A stretch of DNA of 64,000 bases, from NCBI GenBank assembly GCA_018907035.1, contig JACCIC010000299.1, positions 372,001 through 436,000 of the forward strand, in the 5' to 3' direction. The DNA is from Sycobia sp. Sy_11 (lineage: Eukaryota; Arthropoda; Insecta; Hymenoptera; Epichrysomallidae). Positions within the stretch are counted from its first letter, which is position 1, and each line of letters opens with the position of its first letter. The notes beneath the pieces are model-generated. The model was given only the letters and a program-made list of their open reading frames with translations, ran no database searches and had not been told where the DNA came from. This document shows, in pieces, positions 44,280 through 53,824 of this stretch. Both the position numbers and the translations under genes were made by a program.

Positions 44280-45232
44280 TCATTTAATTTCTTTTTTATT
44301 TATCCAACTATTATGCTCACTATTCAATGCTAACCATTTAACATATACGCGGTTACCACTCCATTTTAGCACTTTTTCTACTAGATAAATTTCGGGATAC
44401 TTAGTCTTTTGAATTTCAGTTTTATAAAAACCTCCAGATACAGGCTTATCGTAATAATCTTTAACGTGATAAGTTACTGGATCAGTTTTTACAATTCATG
44501 ATATTGTAAAAATTTCAGTAGACCAATTAGGTGTATAGCCTTTTTCATAAATATGTTTGATTTTACTTATTTGTACATTATCTCCGACATTGTATTTCAG
44601 TTTTTTCCTTGCTATCATCTCAATTGAAAAACGCTTCTTCACCTCCCTTTCATTTTCTTGGCTTACATTTTCAGGCTTAATTTTTGTTGTTCGATCTTTT
44701 CTTAAATTATAAGCTTTCAGTAAATCGGGTAGGATACCTACCCATTTATAATTTCCTTGTTTGCTGAATTGTATCCATATTGCATTTTTTAAGGTTCTAT
44801 TAAATCGTTCACAAATACTTGCATGAAGATTACTGTGTGAAGAGTATAGATTTATCTTATACATTTTCATGAGGTTTTGGAAGTGTGAATTGTAAAATTC
44901 TTTTCCTTGATCGGTTTGTAGAATTGATGGTACTCTTCCATGTTTCAATATCGTATTCATAGCGAGAGTAACATCGTTACCATTCTTTGACTTTACTGGT
45001 TTAGCCCAAGCATACTTCGAAAATAAATCTATAACAGTGAGTAAGAACGAAACCCTTTATTCTCCTTAGAGTAGGGTATCATTTCTACAAGATCTGCTTG
45101 CAAAGTTTCATCTATACCACGTATATCATATTTTCTTCGCTTATATCTTCGACGGGCAGGTTTGTGTAGCTCTTCAACCACTTTTTGTTTTACTTCCTGC
45201 TGACTTTGCCTTTGCTGATCTTGTCGATGCAT
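44280..45232 (-). pseudogene. Polinton retrovirus-like integrase with chromodomain
   Basis: DDE integrase that inserts the element. Catalytic core: GIDETLQADLVEMIPYSKEN with the first Asp, then after a frameshift near 45045 LLTVIDLFSKYAWAKPVKS, PSILQTDQGKEFYNSHFQNL with the second Asp, and HASICERFNRTLKNAIWIQF with the Glu. All three catalytic residues remain. Past an in-frame TGA near 44496 comes a C-terminal chromodomain (EIYLVEKVLKWSGNRVYVKW, then LNSEHNSWI). The N-terminal zinc-binding part is short or missing. Transcribed toward PolB. Confidence 0.85.
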
Positions 45233-45281
45233 TTGTTTCCCTATTAATATCTATTATAATACCATTCAAATTTGAAACCGA

Positions 45282-45716
45282 TTATGTCATAGTATTTTTT
45301 AAACGATTATGTGAGTCACTAAGATTTTTCAATTTCGATTCCAGTTCTGATTTATCCTGAGTGGTTTTCATAAGATTTTTATCCAAATTATTTATTTTTT
45401 CTTCCAATTTCAAGTGATTTTGATAAAGATCTTTGAATTTCCCTTCAATTATCATACCATTTTGTTCCTGTTGTTTGTCGTTTTCTTTTATCATTTCATT
45501 AATTTTTGAAAATACAGTATTTAGTTCCTTCTCCAAGATTGAATATAACGTTTTTACACAAATTGTATCATTACTTTCAATAGCTTCATCAACATTACAA
45601 AGTCGTTTATTTTCTATATCAAAATTGCCATCTGTTGTGAAATTGTATCCAACGCCTGCAGGACCTCGACTCCCTTTCGAGTCACTCAAATTTCTTCCAA
45701 ACAAGTCGAGATTCAT
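45282..45716 (-). CDS. Polinton coiled-coil protein of unknown function
   Basis: An open frame of 144 residues from an ATG, MNLDLFGRNLSDSKGSRGPA at the start. Residues about 85-140 are a Lys/Glu/Leu-rich predicted coiled coil (DLYQNHLKLEEKINNLDKNL, QDKSELESKLKNLSDSHNRL). It is uninterrupted but may be C-terminally short. It sits between the integrase and the DUF-like gene on the same strand, consistent with one leftward transcription unit. I do not recognise a family; a structural or virion role is only a guess. Confidence 0.6.
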   Translation of the reverse strand: MNLDLFGRNLSDSKGSRGPAGVGYNFTTDGNFDIENKRLCNVDEAIESNDTICVKTLYSILEKELNTVFSKINEMIKENDKQQEQNGMIIEGKFKDLYQNHLKLEEKINNLDKNLMKTTQDKSELESKLKNLSDSHNRLKNTMT

Positions 45717-45763
45717 GATGATACTGATTAAAGAATAGACGAATCTGTATTAATATATATATC

Positions 45764-46635
45764 CTATTTCACGCAGTGTGTTGATTGTTCGGCAAATAGT
45801 AATCTTAGTCTCTCAACAAGCTCATTCGGATCGTCCCAGTACACTAACTCTATTGATGAATCTTTCTTTGCTATTTTATATTTAGGTAGGTTACGTCCTC
45901 CTCCCCCTCTTTTATTTGTACGACCAGCACTTGTGCAAAACATTGGTGCAATGATGTTGAAATATTTTCTACTCTTCGATGATCGTATAGATTCATCTTT
46001 ACTATGTTTTTTCCGGGAGCACTTGTTGCTTCTAGAATACTGCGATCATTTTCACGATCTCCTGCACTTATTAATGTGTCGTCTGGTTCTTTTTTAATAA
46101 ATAGCTCCATTAGTCCATTAATTTTAGGATAAGTTAAATCTTTTACTTTTATTTTATTATCATCAAATTTAATTTCAGAATCGCCAAGCATGTATGTTCC
46201 TCCAATATTTCTTACTCCATATATGTTATCAAATTTACTGCGGCTTTGATCTAAGATATTAGTTTTAACATTGTCTTCATGCATAGATTTGAATGTCGAA
46301 TTCATCATTGAGTTATCCAATGAGGCAAAATCATCATCGTAATCATAATCTTTTATGAAAGCTCAACGAATATTATTATCTATCATAAAACTCAACATTT
46401 TTCGGAATCTAGTTGGTTTTATAATGCTATGATCATTCGAAATGAGATTAGAAGACTGTAAACTGTTTGATTCGACAAGCTTTTCAAGTGGTGTGATGAC
46501 AGGTTTCAATGTATCTCCTACAACTTTTTCGAGATTCTTTCTATCCTGTTTCAATAGTATAGATTATCTTTTAATAGCTTTACGAGCTTGCGACAGCTCG
46601 CTAAGGATAATCTTTTCTTTCTCAAAGTCCGACAT
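45764..46635 (-). pseudogene. Conserved Polinton-associated protein (DUF8207-like)
   Basis: From ATG 46635 the reading frame starts MSDFEKEKIILSELSQARKA and meets TAA at 46564 and TGA at 46363. It continues in the same frame through SKFDNIYGVRNIGGTYMLGD, EIKFDDNKIKVKDLTYPKIN and GLMELFIKKEPDD. A frameshift near 45905 leads into the natural C-terminus (SSIELVYWDDPNELVERLRL) ending at 45764. The pattern 'YG-R-I-G...I-F-I-V...GL-EL...K-P' fits the conserved insect-element family I know as DUF8207, whose function is unknown. It lies directly upstream of the coiled-coil gene. Confidence 0.65.
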
Positions 46636-46681
46636 CGTGTCGTGTTGATGTGTAAAATTGAACTGAGTGATTAAAATTTTT

Positions 46682-47374
46682 TTAATTTCTTTTTATTGCA
46701 AAACAGTCAAAACCTTTTCTGTATCTACCAGCATTCATCGTTCTATCTTTATCATTAACAGCAAATCCATATTTATTATTTTTCCAGCATTCAGAACAAA
46801 GATTTCGACACTCATTGAAAGACAGATCAGTATTGACATGATCATCATAAATATGTTTTAAATTCACATCATCTTGCCGATAAATTACCAACATATTAAT
46901 ATTATCTCTAATAAGATGTTTTGGTATATGAGCATATGACTGGCATAGGTAGAAGCAGTCTATACTTTTATGTATCCCCATACAGAAAAATGTTTTGACG
47001 TTATCTTGCATCTCATAAGCTACATCGTCAAAAATCATAATTGAATTGGGCAATGCTTCATCTGGTGATATTACAGATTCATGTTCACTAAACGGAAAAT
47101 ATGAGACGCCTTGGATTGGTTCTATTACTCTTTTGAGAATTTGATACTTTGGTTGATTTAACGATTTTGAATAAACATACACATTCTCGAATCTAAGACC
47201 ATTGGGATGAGTGATTAAAGCTAATAAGCTATTTGTTTTTCCGTAGTTTGATGGACCGCAGAATACTGCTCGTATACAATCTGGTAGTAACTCTCCGTAT
47301 CGCTTCCTTCTTTTTTCCTTTCCAAAATCAAAGCTAACGACGGGCAGTTTCATGTTCTGCTCAGTGAAATCCAT
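46682..47374 (-). CDS. Polinton genome-packaging ATPase (A32-like)
   Basis: An intact 230-codon frame from ATG 47374. Viral FtsK/HerA-type ATPase that would pump DNA into capsids. Walker A is GPSNYGKT (residues 40-47) and Walker B is IMIFDDV (112-118). Other conserved stretches are LRFENVYVYSKSLNQPKYQI, YAHIPKHLIRDNINMLVIYR and a Cys-containing FNECRNLCSECWK near the end. It starts near a divergent promoter shared with the PLA2 gene. Every other recognised gene of this element is broken while this one is open; with ~690 bases that may be chance or a sign of recent retention. Confidence 0.9.
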   Translation of the reverse strand: MDFTEQNMKLPVVSFDFGKEKRRKRYGELLPDCIRAVFCGPSNYGKTNSLLALITHPNGLRFENVYVYSKSLNQPKYQILKRVIEPIQGVSYFPFSEHESVISPDEALPNSIMIFDDVAYEMQDNVKTFFCMGIHKSIDCFYLCQSYAHIPKHLIRDNINMLVIYRQDDVNLKHIYDDHVNTDLSFNECRNLCSECWKNNKYGFAVNDKDRTMNAGRYRKGFDCFAIKRN

Positions 47375-47516
47375 GTTGATATGATAATATCTAGTTTAAT
47401 ATTGACTGACGTAAATATATAAATATTGATTTTATATTTTCGATCATTAGTTATAATTTGACTGCCAAGAAGCATGTGGATTGCTTGATAGAGTAATCAA
47501 CAATTTACCTATCGAA
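47375..47516. promoter_or_regulatory. Divergent promoter gap between ATPase and PLA2 gene
   Basis: 142 bases separating the two oppositely transcribed virion units. It is AT-rich with TATA-like 'aaatatataaatattg' near 47415. No further motif is asserted. Confidence 0.4.
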
Positions 47517-48261
47517 ATGCATCTTCCTGGTTATCAATACTGTGGCCCCGGAACTTAATTAACAAAGCGATTAAAAAGGGGTGATCCAGGAATAAATGAA
47601 CTAGATAAGGCAGGTAAAGAACATGACATTGAATACTCTAATAAAAACAATAATCGTAAAGTGGCTGACATAAAGCTTGCTAATAAAGCTTGGCAACGGA
47701 TTAAAGTTAAAGATGCTAGTCTTGCGGAGAAACCGTCAGCTCTAGAGGTTGTCAGTGCTATGAAATTAATGTCAAAAACTGGAATGGGGGTGAAATTCAA
47801 CAAATTGGTGACAGCAGCCAAAAAATCATTGAAATCAGGTGAAAAATTCACGCAAAGTCATACAGTCCGCCTTAAAAGATGCTCGTGTAGCTCTTAAGAA
47901 TAGTGGTTGTAAGAAGAAAGTTCTCATTCAACGTGTGATACCTCTACCGTCTGAAATTGGCGGAGTTCTTCCTTTCCTTATTCCACTGTTCGCAGGACTA
48001 AGTGGAACTGGTGCTTTAGCCGGAGGTGTTGCTCGAATAGCTAAAGCAGTAAATAATACTAAAGCTGCGCAGAAACATTATCAAGAAAGTAAGCGTCATA
48101 ATAAGACTATGGAGGCTATTGCTTTAGGTAAAGGTCTCTATCTGAAACCATATAAACGTGGAGTGGGATTATTTCTCAAACCGCATATCGGACACGGTCT
48201 AATTGAAAGAAAAAAAAAACTTCAATTTAATTTTGTCAAATCGTCTACTAACAAACTATGA
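47517..48261 (+). pseudogene. Polinton virion protein with phospholipase A2 domain
   Basis: From ATG 47517: HLPGYQYCGPGT, a stop at 47556, KRGDPGINELDKAGK and EHDIEYSNKNN. YCGPG is the calcium loop and HDIEY the catalytic His-Asp motif of the parvovirus-type PLA2 domain, used by virions to breach endosomal membranes. A helical linker follows (ADIKLANKAWQRIKVKDASL). After a frameshift near 47840 comes a hydrophobic stretch (VLPFLIPLFAGLSGTGAL) and a basic tail (LYLKPYKRGVGLFLKP) that recalls adenoviral core/membrane-active proteins. The PLA2 identification is strong; the adenovirus comparison is weaker. Neighbour of the protease, as expected for a cleaved virion component. Confidence 0.8.
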
Positions 48262-48588
48262 TCTTATAAAATATGCACATATATTACAAATTCCATATTT
48301 TCGAGGTGTTTTCATGAAAAATAGCCTTCCTCGTAATGGACCGTGGCATAACGAATCTCCTATTGTTAATCTCGATGATTCGCAAAATAAAGGTACCCAT
48401 TGGGTCAGTTATCGAAAGATAGGATCGACGTTACCTACTTTGACAGCATTGGTGACCTCAAACCTCCCATAGATCTTATGAAATATTTCAATGTGAAAGA
48501 AGTGAAATACAACTATACAAGATATCAGAATTTCGACTCATTCATTTGCGGTCATCTTTGTCTTCGTTTTTTAACTGAAAGTCTATGA
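48215..48588 (+). pseudogene. Polinton adenain-like cysteine protease
   Basis: Virion maturation protease of the adenovirus C5 type. LLTNYDLIKYAHILQIPYFR, GPWHNESPIVNLDDSQNKGT, the active-site His in THWVSYRK, then after a frameshift near 48425 the acidic DVTYFDSIGDLKPP and the active-site Cys in FICGHLCLRFL. The His, Asp and Cys positions are all present, unlike copy 1. Total length about 120 residues is short for the family but complete at the motif level. No ATG lies at the expected N-terminus; it overlaps the end of the preceding gene. Confidence 0.8.
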
Positions 48589-48634
48589 AAAGGATTTGAC
48601 AGATAAAATTGGATTATTCTCGCTGAATCAGTCG

Positions 48635-49385
48635 TGGAAAATAGTTTCACTTTGACTCTTTCAGGAAAACCTTAGAAGCCCAATACTTTCCATCCATTGA
48701 ACTACCAAAGCATAAAAATTATGTTTTAAGTTTAGTCGAACTTTTAACCTTTAATTCAATTCCAAATATTGACAATACAAATAATCAACTTCATTTAAAA
48801 GGATAAATTATTGCTATCCTCATTGGTAGTTACGAGATTGATGATATAAATCAATTTTTATCTAATACATTGAAATCAAAAGGAATGGAATTTTCCTTGA
48901 AAGCTAACAATAATACATTTAAAAGTGAAATTAAATGCAGTGTTTCATTAGACCTTAGACCTGAAAAATCAATCGGTTGAGTATTGGGTTTTACTCCTCG
49001 TACTCTCAAAGAAAATATAGAACACCGTTCTGATTTACCAGTGAAAATATTGAAAATCAACGCACTAAGAGTCGAATGTAACATTACTGCAGGAGCTTTC
49101 ATTAACAACCAAAAAGTTCATACTATTCATGAATTCTTTCCCAATGTTCCTCCAGGATATAAAATCATAGAAATTCCATCACATGTTATATATCTACCAC
49201 TTAGTGTTAAGTGCATAGATAATATACATGTTCGAATTGTGGATCAGGACGGGAATCTAGATAATTTTCGAGAAGAGGAAATCAGTCGATTGAAGAGTTT
49301 GAAGTTAACTTCGTTAACACTGAAGAACATTCAGTTCCTACAAAATCTAGGTCTAAAAGTTCGTGGAAAAAAATTAGCTGTATAA
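48635..49385 (+). pseudogene. Polinton minor capsid (penton-like) protein
   Basis: Begins VENSFTLTLSGKP at a GTG. A frameshift near 48672 is followed by SLVELLTFNSIPNIDNTNNQ, a TAA near 48804, SLKANNNTFKSEIKCSVSLD, a TGA near 48978, then a long open end: LPVKILKINALRVECNITAG, VPPGYKIIEIPSHVIYLPLS and IHVRIVDQDGNLDNF. Length of ~250 residues and position between protease and major capsid match the minor capsid gene of Polintons. Single jelly-roll fold is inferred from the family. Confidence 0.65.
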
Positions 49386-49406
49386 TTTTCTGCTGCTTTC
49401 TGAAAA

Positions 49407-50464
49407 ATGGACGAAATACTAAAAATTCAATCAGGTGTGGCATTCGATGAATCAATTGCTCATTATAAAATTCACGTACATCAACCATACACATCACTAA
49501 ACTTTGATCATAATGATGAAACTCGCATTTCCATCCAACACCAAGATCTGTGTCTTCTACCATCACGTAGTTCTATCCATATCTATGGAAAATTAGAAAG
49601 CACTGCTGGAAATGCACCAACTAAATCTAGATTCGTCAACAATGGGCATGGAAACTTTGACGTTTCTATTCCTCTAAGTATGATTTTGGGCTTCCCAGAA
49701 GATTACCGAAAAATTGTAATTAACATGAAACATGAACTCATTCTGGTAAGATCAAGATCTGACCTGAATGCGATAATCCAGGAAGGTAGTATAGTTGGTA
49801 ATAATACTACATATGAAGAATATAACATAAAAATTACAAAAATAGAATGGTTAATGCCTTATGTCATTGCTTCTGATAAACAAAAAATTCAACTTTTAAA
49901 TTTCATTGGCAAAGATAATCCCATCCCAATGTGTTATCGTTCACGGAACTATTTGAATATCCTGTTCTGCCAAGCGCCAATAAGCATGTGTGGGCAGTCA
50001 AAACTTCCAATCAATTGGAGAAACCACGTTATGTAATTCTCGGCTTATAGACATAGAAAAAATATGAAGCATCCGCAAACGGCAGTCGTTTTGATCATTG
50101 CAATATTACTTACGTGAGACATTTTTTGAGTTCTCAATATTATCCATACAATAATTTAAACCTTGACATATCTAATAATCAATATGCAATACTGTATGAT
50201 ATGTATGCAAATTTCCAAAAAACATACTATACAAGGGATCCTCAACCACTGCTTTCAAAGAAAGAGTTTCTCAATAATGAACCTCTCATAGTTATTGATT
50301 GCTCACAATAAAATGAATCTCTAAAGAGCGCTCCTGTAGATGTACGTTTAGGATTTAAGACTCAAGAAAACTTTCCAGTCAATACTACAGCTTATTTCTT
50401 GATCTTGTACGATCGCATATTTCAGTATAATCTCATCAGTGAAGATGTGAGAAAGATTATTTAA
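49407..50464 (+). pseudogene. Polinton major capsid (hexon-like) protein
   Basis: ATG 49407, MDEILKIQSGVAFDESIAHY, TRISIQHQDLCLLPSRSSIH, then SRFVNNGHGNFDVSIPLSMI. Comparison with copy 1 shows that an internal segment is missing at the RFVNN/GHGN join, an in-frame deletion. YRKIVINMKHELILVRSRSD and IEWLMPYVIASDKQKIQLLN follow. Frameshifts and a stop near 50030-50115 lead to FLSSQYYPYNNLNLDISNNQ, YDMYANFQKTYYTRDPQPLL and a final part ending at 50464. The double jelly-roll major capsid role is assigned from gene order and likeness to the family. Confidence 0.65.
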
Positions 50465-50968
50465 ATATTTCTTAATTCAAAGAAGAAGAAAAATGAAAAA
50501 AAAATTTTAATTACTATACTGCAAGAAATTAATATTTATAGAATAATAATTTATTATGTTATTTGTTTAATAAAAAATAATTTAATACAATACATAAACT
50601 AACAGCTTGAATGAATTATAAAATAATAAATTCTATTGTGTATTGGATTTTGTCATCCTAAAAATTAAGTATAATAATTAATTTTACAATTATTTACCTT
50701 ATTATTTACCTACAGACAATATTGTTTATCTAAATTTTCGCAAAAAAAAATTAATTTGGAAATATTATTCACTGTTATCTTTATACTTATTTCAATATTC
50801 GTAATTAAGAGAGCACATTCTATTCATTAATGAAATAATTAATATCATTTAATTTTTCATCATTTTTTTTGTCACATTCCATAAACCAAAGTTTCGTATA
50901 AAATTGTGTAAATCATTGGTAAACAAGTTTTGATAATATGAGGTTGTTATATATATATATATATATAT
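50465..50968. other. AT-rich spacer, possible lost Polinton right end
   Basis: No copy of the terminal repeat was found here. (TA)n at 50949-50968 abuts the Gyp-3 LTR. Nothing else seen. Confidence 0.5.
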
Positions 50969-52082
50969 TGGAACGGGGTACTTAATAGTTAAACACCCGG
51001 TAGATGTACCCGTTAACAGAGGTGTAAAGAACCGCGAACGGATTAAATTGTTTAAAACAATCTTTTTGGACCGTAGGTTCTTTGCTGTTATTTATTCCTC
51101 AGACTTACCTTTACTTACCCTGGAAATTATATAAATAATAATATATTTGGATAAATTATCAGTAATCCAGCGAAAGACGGATTAATGATCAGGTACAGGG
51201 AGGAAAATGTGTATAATATTCTCTAATATATAAGAAAAATAAAATCAAAAGTGAATCTATTTTATTAGTCAATAAAACAATTTAAATTTTTATTTAATTT
51301 AATAAAATTATAACAATTGTTATTCTAACCCTACCTAATATACACCCGCGATTAACTAGCGCGCGTATCCGTTCACACAGGGTGTGAGAGAGGTGAATTT
51401 ATAAGTCTCACAGAGAGACAGAGCAACAAGAGTGCCACCTGAAGAAGAACAAGGTGTACTATCAAACAAAGTTGAATACGCGCTTGCTACTCTTGCTATC
51501 CTAGTCTATGGTTATATCTCTCCGTTTCTCTCACACTACTAAAATTAATTCGTTATGTCTAATAATTTTAATCGGGAAGAAAATAAATAAAAAGAAGTAA
51601 AAGTATATAATATTGTACCAAAAACTAAAAGTACAATAAATATATAAAAAGAAAAATGCACCAACCTTAATACACAAACGCCGAAAAAATACAACCCAAC
51701 GACGAAATTAACGTGAGTTACTGGATGCTATAAAACCGGCCGGTTTGATTGCCATTCTTCGGCAATAATCTTTTTGTATATAATAAACTGTCTTTTTTCA
51801 CTATTTATTTAGATGAACTAAATTTTCCTGTTATGATTGAAATACAATAATAACTTTTAAATATCCAACAGTGGCTAGGAGAATAGAAGAGCAAAATTTT
51901 TACACTAACTAAACTTTGTCAGGTAAAAGAACAACTAACTGTATTATATTAATAATTTTTCTATATTATCTTCCTCTTTATTCTCGTTCTCTCTCTCTCT
52001 CTCTTTCCCTTTTTCCCTCCCTTTTTTCCTATTTGTTAATAATATTAACATGTATAGGTCGAACTAACCTATACATGTTACA
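50969..52082 (-). repeat. Gyp-3 3' LTR
   Basis: In plus coordinates TGGAACGGGG...TGTTACA; on the minus strand it starts TGTAACATG and ends CCCCGTTCCA. The polypurine tract ggggggaggg lies directly upstream on the minus strand (52083-52093). (TA)n abuts the outer end. The CT-rich run at 51985-52030 is part of U3. Confidence 0.75.
52046..52080. repeat. 14-base inverted repeat at the U3 edge
   Basis: taacatgtataggt (52046-52059), loop cgaacta, acctatacatgtta (52067-52080). Perfect hairpin two bases inside the LTR edge. It could be a factor-binding palindrome or an integrase/termination structure. Confidence 0.85.
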
Positions 52083-52340
52083 CCCTCCCCCCAGACGTTG
52101 CGAATACTACTGTAAAGCAACTCTCCAAGAAGATCTAAGGGATAGCTATAGGAAATATGGATGGGAAAAGGGAAATAATATTATAATCATACATATATTA
52201 ACAAAAATTATAATATTTATTATATATATACAGTGACATCCGAACGGCGAAAGAAAACAAATATATACAAATAACAATAAACAAAATTTCTTTTTCTTCA
52301 CCGCTGGGTGTCACGGAGAGAGAGATCTCCCGGGACCTTA
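52083..52340 (-). other. Gyp-3 3' untranslated part with polypurine tract
   Basis: Contains the polypurine tract next to the LTR and no coding domain. Confidence 0.5.
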
Positions 52341-53799
52341 ACCGCCCTTAAGGAACCAGGGTGTTTTTCTTTCGAATTTATGGACGTCACGATTAGGACA
52401 CTTTTCCTCCTTCGTGACGCCCGGATACCCGCAAAAGAAACACCGGCGGTGTCGGCCGTACCGTCCACTAGGATCTTGAACATAGTACGACCAGAAGTCT
52501 TCGTCTGGAGTTTCTATTCTATTTTTCGAAACCCCAGGTCGGGGATCTTCTCTACGGAAATTACCCGACGGACTTCCCTGCCGCGATCAGCAGGGCCACC
52601 GGCGGTGCACCCTGGCATCCTACCACCACGACTCCCTCCGGGTCGTGGAGGCGCTCTTGATTTTAGCCGCTCATCCGCGGCTAAGTTCGCGAAATCCCGA
52701 AGGGAGGAGGGTACACCCTCTCCTAACCGGCGAGCCTCTTTACGGGTACGGAGAAGCTCGGCATGCACCCGCCCTGCCTCGGCCTCGGCGGCCTTTGGGC
52801 GTGCGAGAGCTGTCGTTAGCCACTCCACCCTTTGTCGCTCACGACGCTGCCGGTGTAAGCTCAGGAAAGCTTCCTCAGCCCTCGATGACTCCACTAAGTT
52901 ATCAAGTTCCAGGGTCAAGACGGGACCAACCTGTTTCCGGCACTAGGTCGACCCCGTAATTCTTCCCAGAGATCGATGACTCTACTCTGGGCTTTCTTGA
53001 TCACTTCTGCCTTGGCCTTGAAATCGGCCAAGGCTTCTAAGAGCCGCTGCTCCATTCGTTGGAGCGGAGTCATGCTAGGGGGGTGGCTCTTGCCTGCTCC
53101 GGAACCTGAAACTCCTGCTTCGGGGGGAGAAGACGCTGGACCACATTCAGACGTATGTGGTCTCGATGTTCCTCTCATTCCTAGGTCATGATCCCCAGGA
53201 GTGGTGGGGTCGGTCTCAGAGGCCTCTTCTCGCTCCCCAGCTCCTGCTGGAGAGCTAGATCGCGCCTCTGATCTCACCTCTTCTTGTCCCGGAGCTCCTG
53301 CTCCGGGAGAGGCGTTCGTAGGTGCCGGGAAAGGACCAGATTGTTCGGACTTAAATATACGATCGGGACGCACCTCCTCTTGACCCGAAGCTCCTGCTTC
53401 GGGAGGAGTGATCTCCGACCGTAACGTGCCAGATCATAGCTCAGACCTCACCCCCTCTTGTCCCGATGCTCCTGCTTCGGGAGGGGTGGTCTGGGCACTT
53501 GGACTGGTGGGAGGCGAATGAGGCCCCCTTCTTCTCCCCTTGCCATTCGGACGGTAGGACCCTGACGTCGACTTAGGACATCTGAGAGGGACGTATTCCC
53601 CCTCGTCCAAATTCGGACCTTCCTCCTCCATCACTTCGATCACCTCGGAGGGGGGTTGCGGAAGAAACCAACTCGGAGGTATGGGGTGAGCAGATCGGTA
53701 GCCCCGACGGACTACTGTCAAGACCAAACCTTGCTCCCACATCTCCCCGAGCAGCTCCGTAAAACGGGCAACGAAGGATTCGTCCATCAAATTTTCCAT
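52340..53799 (-). pseudogene. Gyp-3 extra 3' ORF with splice acceptor, repeats and zinc motif
   Basis: ATG 53799 (MENLMDESFVARFTELLGEM) is directly preceded on the minus strand by TTTATTTGTTTCAG, a good 3' splice site. The product has a helical start, a Gly/Arg-rich linker and several copies of a PEAGASGQE-like unit. A helical segment follows (MTPLQRMEQRLLEALADFKA), then a coiled coil rich in Arg and Glu. A C-terminal Cys/His motif (CFFCGYPGVTKEEKCPN, then DVHK) lies near 52360-52440. A stop near 53434 and frameshifts near 52920 and 52500 break it. There is no signal peptide or membrane helix, so it is not an env. A nucleic-acid-binding accessory or second gag-like protein is possible; I recognise no family. 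Confidence 0.5.
53280..53470 (-). repeat. Tandem PEAGASGQE-coding repeats
   Basis: Three close units of 'cttgtcccgRWgctcctgcttcgggaggRgtg' at about 53282-53312, 53373-53408 and 53450-53490, with looser relatives at 53100-53140 and 53230-53260. They encode P-E-A-G-A-S-G-Q-E variants. Confidence 0.7.
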
Positions 53800-53824
53800 C
53801 TGAAACAAATAAAAGAAGGACGAA

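Larger units (their letters stand above)
34808..50464. mobile_element. Polinton/Maverick (adintovirus-like) element, copy 2
   Basis: A self-synthesising DNA transposon related to adenovirus-like viruses. The left terminus at 34808 matches the right terminus of copy 1. It encodes protein-primed PolB, integrase, packaging ATPase, PLA2/virion protein, adenain-like protease and two capsid proteins, i.e. the full replication and virion set known for this class. Right-hand genes end at 50464 and no right terminal repeat is seen before Gyp-3 at 50969, so the right end was lost or diverged. All genes except the ATPase carry stops or frameshifts. Confidence 0.9.

Noticed and set aside
50465..50968. 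Right terminal repeat of Polinton copy 2
   Set aside because: Searched for the gtaagtaggtaggctat end in either orientation and saw none; the right end is treated as lost.
53201..53383. Plus-strand frame with Pro/Ala/Gly repeats
   Set aside because: Antisense of the PEAGASGQE repeats in the Gyp-3 3' ORF.
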